A DNA stretch of 64,000 nucleotides from Rossellomorea sp. AcN35-11 (GCA_030388825.1 CP128835.1:3280001-3344000); one strand, 5' to 3'; counted from the first letter of the stretch, positions 9,821 to 19,293 are shown. Notes: a model not told the origin generated them from the sequence alone. Numbers and translations are program-made.

Positions 9821-10205
9821 TATTTTTTAATTCATTTGTCCACACTCACTAGTTTTCAAAAGACGGAGTAAAAAAATCTGAATTTTAAGTATTTTCACTT
9901 AATTTTAACTTGTACTTTTACATAATGCACTATACAATCTGTAACTCTAATCCCGTAACGCATTTGTCAATATGTACATCCAAATCTCAATCATCCTTAT
10001 CTGAAAGAATGCTTGTTTCTATTAAAATAGCATATGGGAAATACGAAATTTGTAGAATGATTTGTTTTAATCTTTCAAAAATTCAGTTTTTATTCGACAA
10101 AAACTGAAAATCCATTGACGCTTTTCACAGGTTATTCCTTAAAATTAAAATTGATCGGTTTCTCATACCGATGTCGAACCGTACGATCCACATGTCACTG
10201 GTTTA
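9821..10205. other. Non-coding A+T-rich gap with one hairpin
   Basis: No convincing gene is seen between the pyrimidine operon and the repeat element at 10206. A perfect 10-bp inverted repeat, TTCAGTTTTT and AAAAACTGAA, lies at 10082-10108 with a seven-base loop. A 65-codon open frame at 9910-10107 lacks a ribosome site and recognisable sequence. Confidence 0.5.
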
Positions 10206-10368
10206 CTGCAGGAGTTTCGCCCCCCGCTCCAATGAACAGCTAGAATAGGGAGAAAACCAAATTTTGCTCAAACAAAACCAATTAAAAATCCGAACAATCA
10301 TTCGATTTTTCAATTGAATGATTGTTCGGATTGATCTTCGACTAAAACACTTCTGTGTCCCAGTCTCT
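10206..10368. repeat. Degenerate copy of a hairpin-bearing intergenic repeat
   Basis: This segment shares its parts, in the same order, with the complete element at 53544-53979: GGAGTTTC with CTCCAAT at 10210-10233, a TTTG..CAAA patch near 10262, a perfect 17-bp hairpin at 10287-10332 (AATCCGAACAATCATTC and its complement), and the end motif TGTCCCAGTCTCT at 10356-10368. The left terminal repeat is not found, so the copy looks truncated. It ends 16 bases from the cstA stop codon, and the hairpin could end that transcript. The left boundary is approximate. Confidence 0.6.
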
Positions 10369-10384
10369 ATTCTGTTGCTAATCG

Positions 10385-11833
10385 TTATGAACTGACCGAC
10401 TTCACCTCTAATGATTGTTGTCTCTTCGGGTTGTATTTTATCACTTGAAGGACAAACCAAGCCAAGACAGCCAACCAGATGATGGAACCGATCAGCATCG
10501 CTGTGGAATAAGGCAAACCAAAACCTTCTGGAGCATAAAAGATATACGAACTAACAACTCCTGTCATAAATAATGCAGGAATACTGCAGATCCAGTGAAA
10601 CCTTGCCTGCTGCAGCAAATAGATTGCAGCAGTCCACAACATGACAGTGGCAACTACCTGATTGGACCAGCCTACATATCTCCATAGGAAAGTATAGTCT
10701 ATTTGTGTAAGTAAAAATGTCGGGATTGCCACAGGGAAGACTAGGAATATTGGCGTCCATTTCCCGTCAAATTCCTTCTTCCGGAAATCTTTCATCAAAT
10801 CAGCCAGCATCATTCTTGAAGATCTCAACGCCGTATCCCCTGTTGTAATTGGAAGGACAATGACCCCCAGGACTGCCAGCACTCCACCTAAAGTACCCAA
10901 AGTCGTTTTGCTGATCTCATTGACCACTCCGGCAGGTCCTCCAGCGGCCAATGCTTCTTGAAGACCACCTGTTCCATTGAAGAATGCCATTCCTGCAGAA
11001 GCCCATATTAATGCAATGATCCCTTCGGCGACCATTGCACCATAGAATACTTTCCTGCCTTCACTTTCTCTTTTCAATGTTCTTGCTAAGATGGGACTTT
11101 GAGTGGAATGGAATCCTGAAATCGCTCCACATGATACAGTCACCATCAGCAGTGGCCAAAGGGGCAATTCATTTGGATGCAAATTTTCAAATGTTAAATT
11201 CGGTACGGGATGCTCAAAAAAGAATAAACCGATTCCGATTGATACCGCCATAAAGATCAGGATGGCTCCAAAGAACGGATAAATCCTACCAATGATCTTA
11301 TTGATCGGTAAGACAGTCGCAATAAGAAAATATGTAAAAATAATGACAAGGGATGTCATAAAATTAAGTGGTGTCACCTCTGCCATCAGCTGAGCAGGGC
11401 CCGATGTAAAAGCTGCCGCAACGAGTACCATGAGGACAATCGATAAAATGTTCATTGAAGATTGGACCGGCTTCCCCAAGTATTTTCCAACGATCGATGG
11501 AAATTGAGCGCCATTATGTCTAAGGGACAACATTCCTGAAAAGTAATCATGAACCGCTCCGGCAAACAGTGTACCAATCACAATCCATATAAATGCTACC
11601 GGTCCATACAGAGCTCCTAAAATAGCACCGAAGATCGGTCCTAACCCTGCAATGTTCAATAATTGAACCAGGCTTGCTCTCCACCAGCTCATAGGCATGT
11701 AATCCATACCGTCTTTCTTGGTGTATGCAGGTGTCACATTTGAATCATCAATACCGAAAATCTTCTCTACCACCTTTGAATAAATGAAATAGCCTGCTAC
11801 TAAAATACAGATGGATGCAAGAAATGTTAGCAT
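10385..11833 (-). CDS. CstA-family carbon starvation / pyruvate-type transporter
   Basis: This integral membrane protein of 482 residues has many hydrophobic segments and CstA-family marks: GIDDSNVTPAYTKKDGMDY near residue 30, LNIAGLGPIFGAILGALYGP, HDYFSGMLSLRHNG and GAISGFHSTQSPILARTL. It is the short Firmicute form; E. coli CstA is about 700 residues. Members take up pyruvate or peptides during starvation, and the substrate here is unknown. Start ATG 11833 lies 8 bases after AAGGGAGG; an in-frame GTG at 11836 directly precedes it. The gene stands alone and no cre was found upstream. A repeat element with a hairpin follows its stop. Confidence 0.85.
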   Translation of the reverse strand: MLTFLASICILVAGYFIYSKVVEKIFGIDDSNVTPAYTKKDGMDYMPMSWWRASLVQLLNIAGLGPIFGAILGALYGPVAFIWIVIGTLFAGAVHDYFSGMLSLRHNGAQFPSIVGKYLGKPVQSSMNILSIVLMVLVAAAFTSGPAQLMAEVTPLNFMTSLVIIFTYFLIATVLPINKIIGRIYPFFGAILIFMAVSIGIGLFFFEHPVPNLTFENLHPNELPLWPLLMVTVSCGAISGFHSTQSPILARTLKRESEGRKVFYGAMVAEGIIALIWASAGMAFFNGTGGLQEALAAGGPAGVVNEISKTTLGTLGGVLAVLGVIVLPITTGDTALRSSRMMLADLMKDFRKKEFDGKWTPIFLVFPVAIPTFLLTQIDYTFLWRYVGWSNQVVATVMLWTAAIYLLQQARFHWICSIPALFMTGVVSSYIFYAPEGFGLPYSTAMLIGSIIWLAVLAWFVLQVIKYNPKRQQSLEVKSVSS

Positions 11834-12112
11834 CACGATGTCCTCCCTTCAGTAATTGAATTTAACGTTTATTCTAATACGGGAACCGACAAATAACAAC
11901 AGAATTTTCTAAAAATATTTTTTATTCCGAATAAAACAAATTCCAATCTACTGCATCAAGCCTTGATGAACAAACAATGGAAGGGATTTCATCAACCGGG
12001 GAGAACGTTGATTTTTTATCGCCTTGACTCTCAAATGTTGTTCCTTCCAGGCTTGATCAATCCTAATAAAAAAGCGCCCCTCTTATGTGAGTCGCGCTCC
12101 AAGAAAAGCAAC

Positions 12113-12644
12113 TTATTGAACTTTTCCCTTTACAAATTCTTTATGAGCTTTAAGAAATTCTTTATTGTTCTTCTCCCTTGCAATCTCCAGAGGAGACCGT
12201 TCACTTTCTGGATGATTCTCTTGATTTCCTCCATGAGCCAGCAGTAGAGAAGCGATTTCTTCACTTCCGCCGAAGGCAGCAATATGTAAAGGGGTGTAAC
12301 CGGATGAATCAGGTTGATCTACGTTCGCTCCTTGATTTAATAAGAACTCTACCAGCTCCCTGGACGCCTTCCCAGCAATTCCGGCATGCAAGGCCGTATT
12401 AGAGGGGAATACAGGCAACTTTTGAATTTGACACAGAATGAATGTCTGCCCCAAAATTCAATAATACTTGGACAATTTCAAGTTGGCCATTATGGGCGGC
12501 AACCCCTAAAGCCGTTAGCCCCAATTCATTTTCTGCATTGCACAGATTCGTGTCATTTCTTAAAGACTTTTCTACTGCCGCCATGTCTCCTCTTTCGATG
12601 GCTGCAAAGAATTCTACAATTGATGGAGAAGTCACCCTGCTCAC
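12113..12644 (-). CDS. Ankyrin-repeat protein, frameshifted in this assembly
   Basis: Two frames together give a roughly 176-residue protein of about four ankyrin repeats. Typical repeat cores are visible: [38 protein letters not shown] and [19 protein letters not shown]. The break is near 12415-12419; removing one T (minus strand A side) gives [15 protein letters not shown] and joins the second repeat to the third. It begins with GTG 12644 after an AGAGGTG site. Such small cytosolic ankyrin proteins are common in Bacillus, and their partners are mostly unknown. No role can be given here. Confidence 0.75.
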
Positions 12645-12681
12645 CTCTTTCTTATAATTAAAAATATTCTATCAATTTAAA

Positions 12682-12729
12682 TAAAAAAAAGATAGGGAGA
12701 AATCCCAAAAAAAGGAAATCCTCCCTATC
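12682..12729 (-). terminator. Rho-independent terminator of topB
   Basis: GATAGGGAG (12691-12699) pairs with CTCCCTATC (12721-12729), and on the minus strand the stem is followed by eight T. It lies 7 bases after the topB stop. Confidence 0.8.
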
Positions 12730-12735
12730 ATTATA

Positions 12736-14904
12736 TTATTGATCCAATTTCAATTTTGCTAAAGCATCGGCCAATGCGGTATTGACTGGCTCTTCTTTTT
12801 GCTGTGTTTTCAGATATTTATTTACATCCCGTTTTGTTGCTTTACTATTCTTTTCTTTTTTTCTTCGATCATTGAAGGTTGACAGTTTTTCCCTATGCCC
12901 ACATACACACGTGAACATTTGTCCTTCACCTTCCCCTCTTAAGTCCAGGCGTTTATGGCAGTTCGGACAGCGTGCATTCGTTTTTTTACTGATATGTTTC
13001 CGGTGACCGCATTCCCGGTCTTGACAGACCAATTTCTTGCCATGCTTGTTTTTAATCTCCAGCATTAGATTTCCACAGTCGGGACATTTCGTACCCGTTA
13101 GATTGTCATGGGAAAATTTCTTTGTGGAATTCTTAATTTCACTGACAGATTTCTTTGTGTAATCCTTGATTTCTTTCAAAAATGCAGTTTTATTAAGGGT
13201 GCCGTTTGCGATTTGCTCTAGCTTTTGCTCCCATTCTGCTGTAAGGGTCGGTGATTGTAATTCTTCAGGCGCTAAATCCAATAACTGCTTCCCTTTTGAA
13301 GTGATGTGAATTTCTTTTCCTCTTGACTCGATAACCCCTGAATTATAGAGTTTTTCGATGATATCTGCTCTTGTCGCGACTGTTCCGAGACCTCCCGCTT
13401 CGTGTATCGTTTCAAGAAGTTCTTTACTGCTTTCTTTCATGAACCTTTTTGGGTTCTCCATGGCAGATAAGAGGCTTCCCTCGTTGAAGCGGTCCGGGGG
13501 GCTTGTATGGCCTTCTGTTTCTTTCACAGACAGGATATGATACGTATCCCCTTTTTCCATTTTTGCTACTAGTTGATCTTTCTCTGAATCAAAGTCATAT
13601 ACTTCTTTCCAGCCCATTTCGACTATCCGCTTCCCTTTCGTTTGAAACATTTCCTTACCCAAAGATGCTTCTACAGTGGTTTGTTCATACTGATAAGGAG
13701 GAAAGAAAACGGCCAGGAATCGTTTGACGATCAAATCATAGATTTTCCCTTCACGGTCTTGTAAACGTTGCAGTTGTGGTGTCTCTTCCGTTGGAATGAT
13801 GGCATGGTGATCCGTCACCTTTTGATCATCTACATAAGCTTTAGATAGCTTTACTGAGCCTTGTAATGCAGTATGGGCCATCTTACGATAAGGCTGTACA
13901 TTCACAGCTTTTAACCTGTCACTCAGTGTCGCGACCATATCACTGGATAAATGTTTACTGTCTGTTCTAGGATAAGTTATCAACTTGTGCTGCTCGTACA
14001 ATTTCTGCATAACGGACAGAGTTTCTTTGGCAGAAAAGCCAAAGAACTTATGAGCATCCCTTTGAAGTTCAGTCAGATCATATAAAGAAGGGGCAAAATT
14101 TTTCTTTAATGATTTTTTAACGGACTGTATCGTAAGTTCATCTTTATCTTTCAAAGATTCCATAACCTTCTTGATTTCTTCTTTAGAAAAAGTCTTCGTA
14201 GCACTATTCTTCTTATTGGTCCAAATAAACCCACCACGCTCTGTTACGGCATGAATACCATAAAAAGGCTGTGGTTTGAAGTTTCTGATCTCTTCTTCCC
14301 TTTGAGCAATGATGCTTAAAGTGGGGGTTTGTACACGTCCGCATGATAGCTGTGCATTATGTTTTGTTGTCAAAGCCCTGGTGGCATTCATCCCCACATA
14401 CCAATCTGCCTCAGACCTTGACTGGGCGGCAGCATAAAGATTTTCGTATTTTTTTGCATCTTCCAGTCTACTGAACCCATCTTTAATTGCTTTGTCTGTA
14501 ACGGATGAAATCCATAACCGCTTCAATGGTTTGTTTACTCTCGCTTTCTCGATGATCCAGCGGGCAACAAGCTCCCCTTCCCTTCCTGCATCTGTTGCAA
14601 TGACGATTTCTTTTACATCGGGACGGTTCATTTGTGTTTTGACTGCATTAAACTGCTTACCTGTTTTTTTAATGACTACCAGATTCAGGGATGGAGGAAG
14701 CATAGGCAGGTCCTCAAGGTTCCATGACTTATATCTTTCATCATACCTTTCAGGCTCCGCTAATGTTACAAGATGTCCAAGGGCCCAGGTGACAATATAT
14801 TCGCTTCCTTCTAAATATCCGTTTCCTTTTTTTGTACAATGGAGAACTCTGGCAATATCTCTTCCTACAGAAGGCTTTTCTGCCAGAACTAATATCTTTT
14901 TCAT
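12736..14904 (-). CDS. topB: DNA topoisomerase III (type IA)
   Basis: This 722-residue type IA topoisomerase relaxes or decatenates DNA by single-strand passage. The TOPRIM domain shows LAEKPSVGRDIARVL at the start and VIATDAGREGELVARWI near residue 100; the active-site tyrosine is in HKLITYPRTDSKHLSS near residue 310. The C-terminus has cysteine pairs of zinc-ribbon type (CPDCGNLM, CQDRECGH, CPNCHKRL, CVCGHRE). I start it at ATG 14904 (MKKILVLAEKPSV) after GAAAGGA; a start six codons earlier is possible. The gene is monocistronic, with its own terminator. Confidence 0.95.
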   Translation of the reverse strand: MKKILVLAEKPSVGRDIARVLHCTKKGNGYLEGSEYIVTWALGHLVTLAEPERYDERYKSWNLEDLPMLPPSLNLVVIKKTGKQFNAVKTQMNRPDVKEIVIATDAGREGELVARWIIEKARVNKPLKRLWISSVTDKAIKDGFSRLEDAKKYENLYAAAQSRSEADWYVGMNATRALTTKHNAQLSCGRVQTPTLSIIAQREEEIRNFKPQPFYGIHAVTERGGFIWTNKKNSATKTFSKEEIKKVMESLKDKDELTIQSVKKSLKKNFAPSLYDLTELQRDAHKFFGFSAKETLSVMQKLYEQHKLITYPRTDSKHLSSDMVATLSDRLKAVNVQPYRKMAHTALQGSVKLSKAYVDDQKVTDHHAIIPTEETPQLQRLQDREGKIYDLIVKRFLAVFFPPYQYEQTTVEASLGKEMFQTKGKRIVEMGWKEVYDFDSEKDQLVAKMEKGDTYHILSVKETEGHTSPPDRFNEGSLLSAMENPKRFMKESSKELLETIHEAGGLGTVATRADIIEKLYNSGVIESRGKEIHITSKGKQLLDLAPEELQSPTLTAEWEQKLEQIANGTLNKTAFLKEIKDYTKKSVSEIKNSTKKFSHDNLTGTKCPDCGNLMLEIKNKHGKKLVCQDRECGHRKHISKKTNARCPNCHKRLDLRGEGEGQMFTCVCGHREKLSTFNDRRKKEKNSKATKRDVNKYLKTQQKEEPVNTALADALAKLKLDQ

Positions 14905-15054
14905 AAAAAAAAATCCTTTCAATACTGGGTGTTTTGTTTTTTATCCATTCTATTTTAACATACAATAAAATGATTAGTGCTTATGAGTTCACGTTTCTAA
15001 GGGGTTATACTATACTTATGACTAGTTGATTTTTCATAAAGGAGCTATTGGACA

Positions 15055-16044
15055 TTGCAGCATGACTTACATAAAAGGTCCTTTCTTCCCAGAGAAGCTT
15101 GGGGCATTATCATCATTGTATTAATCAGTTTATTATCTAAAGGTTTAGGATCACTCTTCCCTCTCGTCGGCAGTATGCTGTTTGCCATATTAATCGGAGT
15201 CCTTCTCCAAAATACCGTCAGCATTCCATCCACATTTAATCCTGGTATACATTTCACCCTTAAAACCCTCTTGAAAGTGGCGATTGTATTTCTAGGGGTG
15301 GGGTTGAGCTTATTTGATATCCTTCATATCGGACAAAGTGCATTATGGGTCATATTTCTTTCGGTTTCCTTGGGGATCACTGTGACGTATTTCGTGGGTA
15401 AATGGCTTGGAGTCGATAGACGACTGAGCTTATTGATCGGGATCGGCACAAGCATTTGCGGTGCCACTGCCATTTCAGCTGTTAAAGGAATTGTCGGGGC
15501 CAGGGAAAATGAAACTGCGTATGCATTATCGACCATTGTATTCTTTAATCTGATAGCTTTTATCACTTACCCTTTCATTGGCCACCTCCTCAATATGACT
15601 GAATTATCGTTCGGTATTTGGGCGGGGACATCTGTGCATGACACATCATCAGCCGTGGCAGTAGGATATGCATTTGGGGATGAAGCAGGAGATGTTGCCA
15701 CTACGGTCAAGCTCGCACGCACATTATTTTTGATCCCTGTTATGTTTTGTTTACCCTTTATCCTAAGAAGCGGAACTGATGGTGAATCGCAATACTTAAA
15801 GGCATTCCCTTGGTTTGTTTTCTTATTTTTGGGGGTCTCCGTACTCCATACTATTGGATGGATTCCAGTTATGATCGAAACGTACATGAAAACCATTTCC
15901 AAATTCTTGATCATCATGGTGATGGCGGCTGTCGGTCTGCAAGTGAGAATACGAGACCTTGTCAGGTTGGGGTTCAAACCTATACTGACGGGTCTGATTG
16001 CATCCCTTACCTGTGCTGTCATAAGTTTATACCTTATTCTCTGA
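15055..16044 (+). CDS. YeiH/YadS-family membrane protein (UPF0324, putative sulfate-type exporter)
   Basis: This 329-residue, strongly hydrophobic protein has about ten membrane segments and the family marks IGIGTSICGATAISAV near residue 130 and IWAGTSVHDTSSAVAVGYAFG near residue 190. PF03601 members are often annotated as putative sulfate exporters, with thin experimental support. The start is TTG 15055, with AAAGGAGC about 10 bases upstream and no better candidate. It is the only plus-strand gene in this part of the window and is divergent from topB, sharing a 150-base upstream gap. Confidence 0.8.
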   Translation: MQHDLHKRSFLPREAWGIIIIVLISLLSKGLGSLFPLVGSMLFAILIGVLLQNTVSIPSTFNPGIHFTLKTLLKVAIVFLGVGLSLFDILHIGQSALWVIFLSVSLGITVTYFVGKWLGVDRRLSLLIGIGTSICGATAISAVKGIVGARENETAYALSTIVFFNLIAFITYPFIGHLLNMTELSFGIWAGTSVHDTSSAVAVGYAFGDEAGDVATTVKLARTLFLIPVMFCLPFILRSGTDGESQYLKAFPWFVFLFLGVSVLHTIGWIPVMIETYMKTISKFLIIMVMAAVGLQVRIRDLVRLGFKPILTGLIASLTCAVISLYLIL

Positions 16045-16072
16045 TTCCTTCCCTTTGCTGGGTTCTACAAAT

Positions 16073-16099
16073 AAAAAAAGAGCATCTTTCTAGATGCTC
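16073..16099. terminator. Hairpin between the YeiH-family gene and cotE
   Basis: GAGCATCT and AGATGCTC form an 8-bp stem with a four-base loop. Only the minus-strand side has a T-run (seven T), so it could back up the cotE terminator or act weakly for the convergent gene. Confidence 0.5.
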
Positions 16100-16151
16100 C
16101 TTGTACTGATTCCCATCCCTTATGCACTAATTGTTTTAAACCAAGAAGAAG

Positions 16152-16180
16152 AAAAAACTAGGAAGAGGCCGTCTTCCTAG
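16152..16180 (-). terminator. Terminator of cotE
   Basis: CTAGGAAGA and TCTTCCTAG pair across a short loop, and six T follow on the minus strand. The stem begins 7 bases after the cotE stop. Confidence 0.8.
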
Positions 16181-16186
16181 TAAACG

Positions 16187-16723
16187 TTATTCTTCGTCTC
16201 CTTCTAAGAAGTCTGGATCTAACTCTTCGAATTCTTCATCATCCAAGTCACAATCCCAGTCTTCATCGTCACAACCTTCAGGATTTACAAGGACACATAC
16301 TTTTGTTTCTCCTATAACTTCCACTAGGAATTCACGTTCGACGTGAACAATGATCTTGTTACCGTTTGGTGAAATAACCGCTTCGCAGCAATTCGGCTGT
16401 TGCAGCACTCTGGCACATACTTCAATATCATCTAAGCAATCAGGGTCACGGTATTTCAGCTTAATGCAATCTGTATACTCTACTCTTTCTGTAACAACAG
16501 CTGTCTTACTGTTGTCATTATAAGAGTACCATACGTTAATATCGTACGAACCGTGAACTTCCACCTTCTTACCTACCTTATGTGCTTCATACTGATGATT
16601 GATGATCCAGCAGCCTAAAATGCTCGATGGATTATGCGGCGGGCAAATCGTATGATGAGACTGTGTAAATTTTCGTCCCTTCGCTACGACCGCTTTAGTA
16701 ATAATCTCTCTATATTCTGCCAT
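16187..16723 (-). CDS. cotE: Outer spore coat morphogenetic protein CotE
   Basis: This 178-residue protein matches CotE: the N-terminal [18 protein letters not shown], the central [18 protein letters not shown] near residue 22, and the strongly acidic tail ([20 protein letters not shown]). CotE surrounds the forespore in the mother cell and is the base on which the outer coat assembles; the acidic tail binds other coat proteins. Start ATG 16723 follows GAGGAGG; the frame is open a little further upstream. Two candidate sporulation promoters lie upstream. As in B. subtilis it follows miaB and ricA, but the mutS-mutL genes usually found after it are absent here. Confidence 0.97.
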   Translation of the reverse strand: MAEYREIITKAVVAKGRKFTQSHHTICPPHNPSSILGCWIINHQYEAHKVGKKVEVHGSYDINVWYSYNDNSKTAVVTERVEYTDCIKLKYRDPDCLDDIEVCARVLQQPNCCEAVISPNGNKIIVHVEREFLVEVIGETKVCVLVNPEGCDDEDWDCDLDDEEFEELDPDFLEGDEE

Positions 16724-16753
16724 TCGAGCGAACCTCCTCATTCATTTTCAATT

Positions 16754-16781
16754 CATCTTATGCGACTAACTAGGTGTTTGT
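16754..16781 (-). promoter_or_regulatory. Sigma-K-like promoter of cotE
   Basis: On the minus strand AC at 16781-16780 is followed after 17 bases by CATAAGATG, one base off CATANNNTA. B. subtilis cotE is known to have a second, sigma-K-dependent promoter. Confidence 0.6.
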
Positions 16782-16825
16782 GCGATTAAATTTAATTACA
16801 TAATGGGATTGTTGCGAGATAATGT

Positions 16826-16853
16826 ATTGTATGCGAATACCTATTGAATGTTC
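16826..16853 (-). promoter_or_regulatory. Sigma-E-like promoter of cotE
   Basis: The minus strand has GAACATT, a 13-base spacer and CATACAAT, close to the sigma-E consensus (KMATATT, about 14 bases, CATACAMT). Together with the nearer sigma-K-like site it mirrors the P1/P2 pair of B. subtilis cotE. Confidence 0.6.
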
Positions 16854-16960
16854 CCTGAAGCACCGGTACACCGGATAGAAAATGATGATGTGATTTTCTT
16901 TTCCTTTATGACGATAATTAGCAATTGACGGAAGTATAGAATAGGTTTTTCCCCATACAA

Positions 16961-17002
16961 AAAGGTCCCTGATGAAAGGATATCCTTTCATCAGGGACCT
17001 TT
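16961..17002 (-). terminator. Perfect 42-bp palindrome, terminator of the miaB-ricA unit
   Basis: Bases 16961-17002 are a perfect palindrome centred on GGATATCC. On the minus strand the stem ends in five T. It lies 33 bases after the ricA stop, between it and the cotE promoters. Confidence 0.8.
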
Positions 17003-17035
17003 ACTATTTATGGACCAGACTCGAACCTTCTTATA

Positions 17036-17467
17036 TTAAGAACAGCTGCCAGGTGTTGAATTTTTCACCTGTGATCCGGTTTCCCCACGGAGTAAGTCTC
17101 CGCCTGTGGTTTCAATAATATGATCAGTCACATTATTGGAAATAACAGATGCTACGATTTGCAGGAGATCATTCACATCGGTTTGAGACTCCTTGAATTG
17201 TTGAACAACCGGAATGGCATCGATTTCCTTTTCCAGGTTCTCAATCTTTGCTTCGACCATTTTCAGCGCTTCTGTTTTTCCGTAATGTTGGAAGTTGACC
17301 GCTTGTTTTTGCAAGCTTTTAATACTTGCGATCATTTCCCGTACTTTTTGATTTTCATGAATCTGAGCTTCTGCGCGTTTGAAGAAATCCACTTCCTCTG
17401 TTTCAGCAATCATTGTTGCAAGCTCTTCTGCCCTCTTCATAATATCGTCTTTTGTATACTTTGCCAT
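17036..17467 (-). CDS. ricA: RicA (YmcA), regulator of RNase Y and development
   Basis: This 143-residue, mostly helical protein of the YlbF/YmcA (Com_YlbF) family has the same length as B. subtilis YmcA. Marks are MAKYTKDDIMKRAEELATMI at the start, KSLQKQAVNFQHYGKTEAL mid-protein and the C-terminal cysteine in NSTPGSCS. In B. subtilis RicA forms the RicAFT complex with YlbF and YaaT, which carries Fe-S clusters and aids RNase Y-dependent mRNA processing, sporulation, competence and biofilm formation. It begins one base after the miaB stop, so the two genes form one transcript. RNase Y (rny) is also in this window, at 42.4-44.0 kb. Confidence 0.93.
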   Translation of the reverse strand: MAKYTKDDIMKRAEELATMIAETEEVDFFKRAEAQIHENQKVREMIASIKSLQKQAVNFQHYGKTEALKMVEAKIENLEKEIDAIPVVQQFKESQTDVNDLLQIVASVISNNVTDHIIETTGGDLLRGETGSQVKNSTPGSCS

Positions 17468-17468
17468 A

Positions 17469-19039
17469 TTACTTCACCTCTACCACTTCTTGAAATTCTG
17501 TACCAATCCGGCCTTCTTCGATCATTTCCCCATCTAATGACCATGACTTGGCATCTGTTATCTTTACTTTCACTATTTTGCCAATTGCTGTTTTAGGAGC
17601 CTTAAAGTTTACAAGCTTACTGCGTCTGGTGTAACCGGCAAGGATATCGGGATTCTTCTTACTTTCCCCATCCACCAGCACCTCTACGACCTGTCCGGTA
17701 TATTTCTTCATCGCTTCAGCAGAGTATTCTTTTACGACATCATTCAATCGTTGAAGTCGCTCTTTTTTTCACTTCCATCGGTACATTATCATTCATCTTT
17801 GCAGCAGGAGTACCTTCCCTTGGGGAGTAGATGTATGTGTAAGCCGATTCAAAGCCTACTTCTCTGTATAACGACAGTGTTTCTTCGAATTGCTCATCGG
17901 TTTCGTTTGTTTGGATAACCAACGATGATGTCTGTTGTAAGAGCGACATCCGGCATTGCTCTTTTGATTTTACGTACTAATTCTAAAAATTGCTCCCGGG
18001 TATATTTACGGGCCATGATCTTCAGGACATCTGTGGAACCTGATTGAACCGGTAAATGAATATGTTCAACCAAATTGCCTTTCTTTGAAAGAACTTCGAT
18101 TAAATGGTCATCAAAATCTCTTGGATGACTCGTTGTGAACCTGATGCGTGGGATATCCACTTTCCTTAGATCATCCATTAAATCACCTAAACCATACTCC
18201 AGGTCTTCAATATCTTTCCCGTATGCATTGACATTTTGTCCAAGTAGAGTGATTTCCTGATATCCTTGAGAAGCCAGGTGCCGAACCTCCTGAATAATTT
18301 CTTCGGGACGGCGGCTTCGCTCTTTGCCACGTGTATATGGAACGATACAGTACGTACAGAATTTGTCACATCCATACATAATGTTGACCCATGCTTTGAT
18401 GTTTCCACGGCGGACCTTCGGAAGGTTCTCTATGACATCCCCTTCTTTTGACCATACCTCTACCACCATTGCTTTCGACATATAGGCATCAGAAAGTATG
18501 TTTGGAAGACGGTGAATATTATGAGTCCCAAAAATCATATCGACCTGCTGATAAGTTTTCAAAATCTTATTAACTACTGATTCTTCCTGGGACATGCATC
18601 CACATACACCTATTAAAAGCTCAGGCTTTTCTCTCTTTAAATGTTTTAGGTGCCCAAGTTCCCCGAATACCTTATTTTCAGCGTTTTCACGAATGGCGCA
18701 TGTATTCAGGAGGATGACATCAGCATCATCAGTGGAATTCGTCGCTTCATAGCCAAGTGCCATGAAAATCCCAGCCATTACCTCCGTATCATGTTCATTC
18801 ATTTGACAGCCATACGTTCTTATATAGAACTTCTTACCATTGCCTAAACCCCTAAATCGCTCATCAATGGTAAAGTCATTATGATATTTTATTTCTTCTT
18901 TCCCACGCTTTTTGGCATCTTTTAACGACGGTGGGATATAGACACTTTCAAAGTACTTACTGTAATCCTTCTCGGATTTTTGGTCCGATGGAGTGACAGA
19001 CTTCGATTGTTGTCCATATTTTCGTTGTTCTTCGTTCAT
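17469..19039 (-). CDS. miaB: tRNA-2-methylthio-N6-dimethylallyladenosine synthase MiaB, frameshifted in this assembly
   Basis: Three frames together give a full-length MiaB of about 520 residues. The MTTase domain opens with [17 protein letters not shown], the radical-SAM triad is in [17 protein letters not shown], and the TRAM domain is at the end ([19 protein letters not shown]). MiaB methylthiolates i6A37 in tRNA. The first break is a tandem GTTTGTTT at 17905-17912: dropping four bases restores [19 protein letters not shown]. The second is the T7 run 17763-17769: dropping one base restores [16 protein letters not shown]. Start ATG 19039 follows GAAAGGGG; an upstream in-frame start is possible. 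An essential-type modifying enzyme with two simple lesions points to sequence error. Confidence 0.9.
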
Positions 19040-19233
19040 GAAAAATCCCCTTTCTACCTCTATAACCAAACCGTTTATCTTCTATTATAAATTCGGCAGA
19101 ATGAACAATAAAACACTCTTGCACATTATAACAGTATAAAGGTTTTTAAGGATACATACAATAGAGGCGCTTAATTGATGGAATTTGTTTTACACATTCT
19201 CTATACGTGGATAAATGGGCTTCCATCCAAGTA

Positions 19234-19261
19234 ACTTACAATGCAAATGGTGCATAACGTA
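19234..19261 (+). promoter_or_regulatory. Sigma-K-like promoter of the first coiled-coil gene
   Basis: AC at 19234-19235, a 17-base spacer and CATAACGTA (19253-19261) match the sigma-K consensus (AC, 16-17 bases, CATANNNTA). The site lies 32 bases before the proposed start codon. The rest of the miaB-facing gap (19040-19233) shows no gene. Confidence 0.6.
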
Positions 19262-19293
19262 AAGTAAGACAAATACCCAGGGAGGAGATTCAA

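Noticed and set aside
10287-10332. The 17-bp hairpin as a stand-alone cstA terminator
   Set aside because: It lacks a proper T-run and is part of a repeat element with a second copy at 53.5 kb; it may still end transcription, so I list it under the repeat.
16770-16991. A 73-codon minus-strand open frame between cotE and ricA
   Set aside because: It covers the cotE promoters and part of a terminator palindrome, and has no ribosome site or recognisable sequence.
17763-17769. Programmed ribosomal frameshift at A7 in miaB
   Set aside because: A run of seven A (minus strand) could slip, but similar run-linked breaks occur in ten other genes, and no stimulating structure is known for miaB. Sequence error is simpler.
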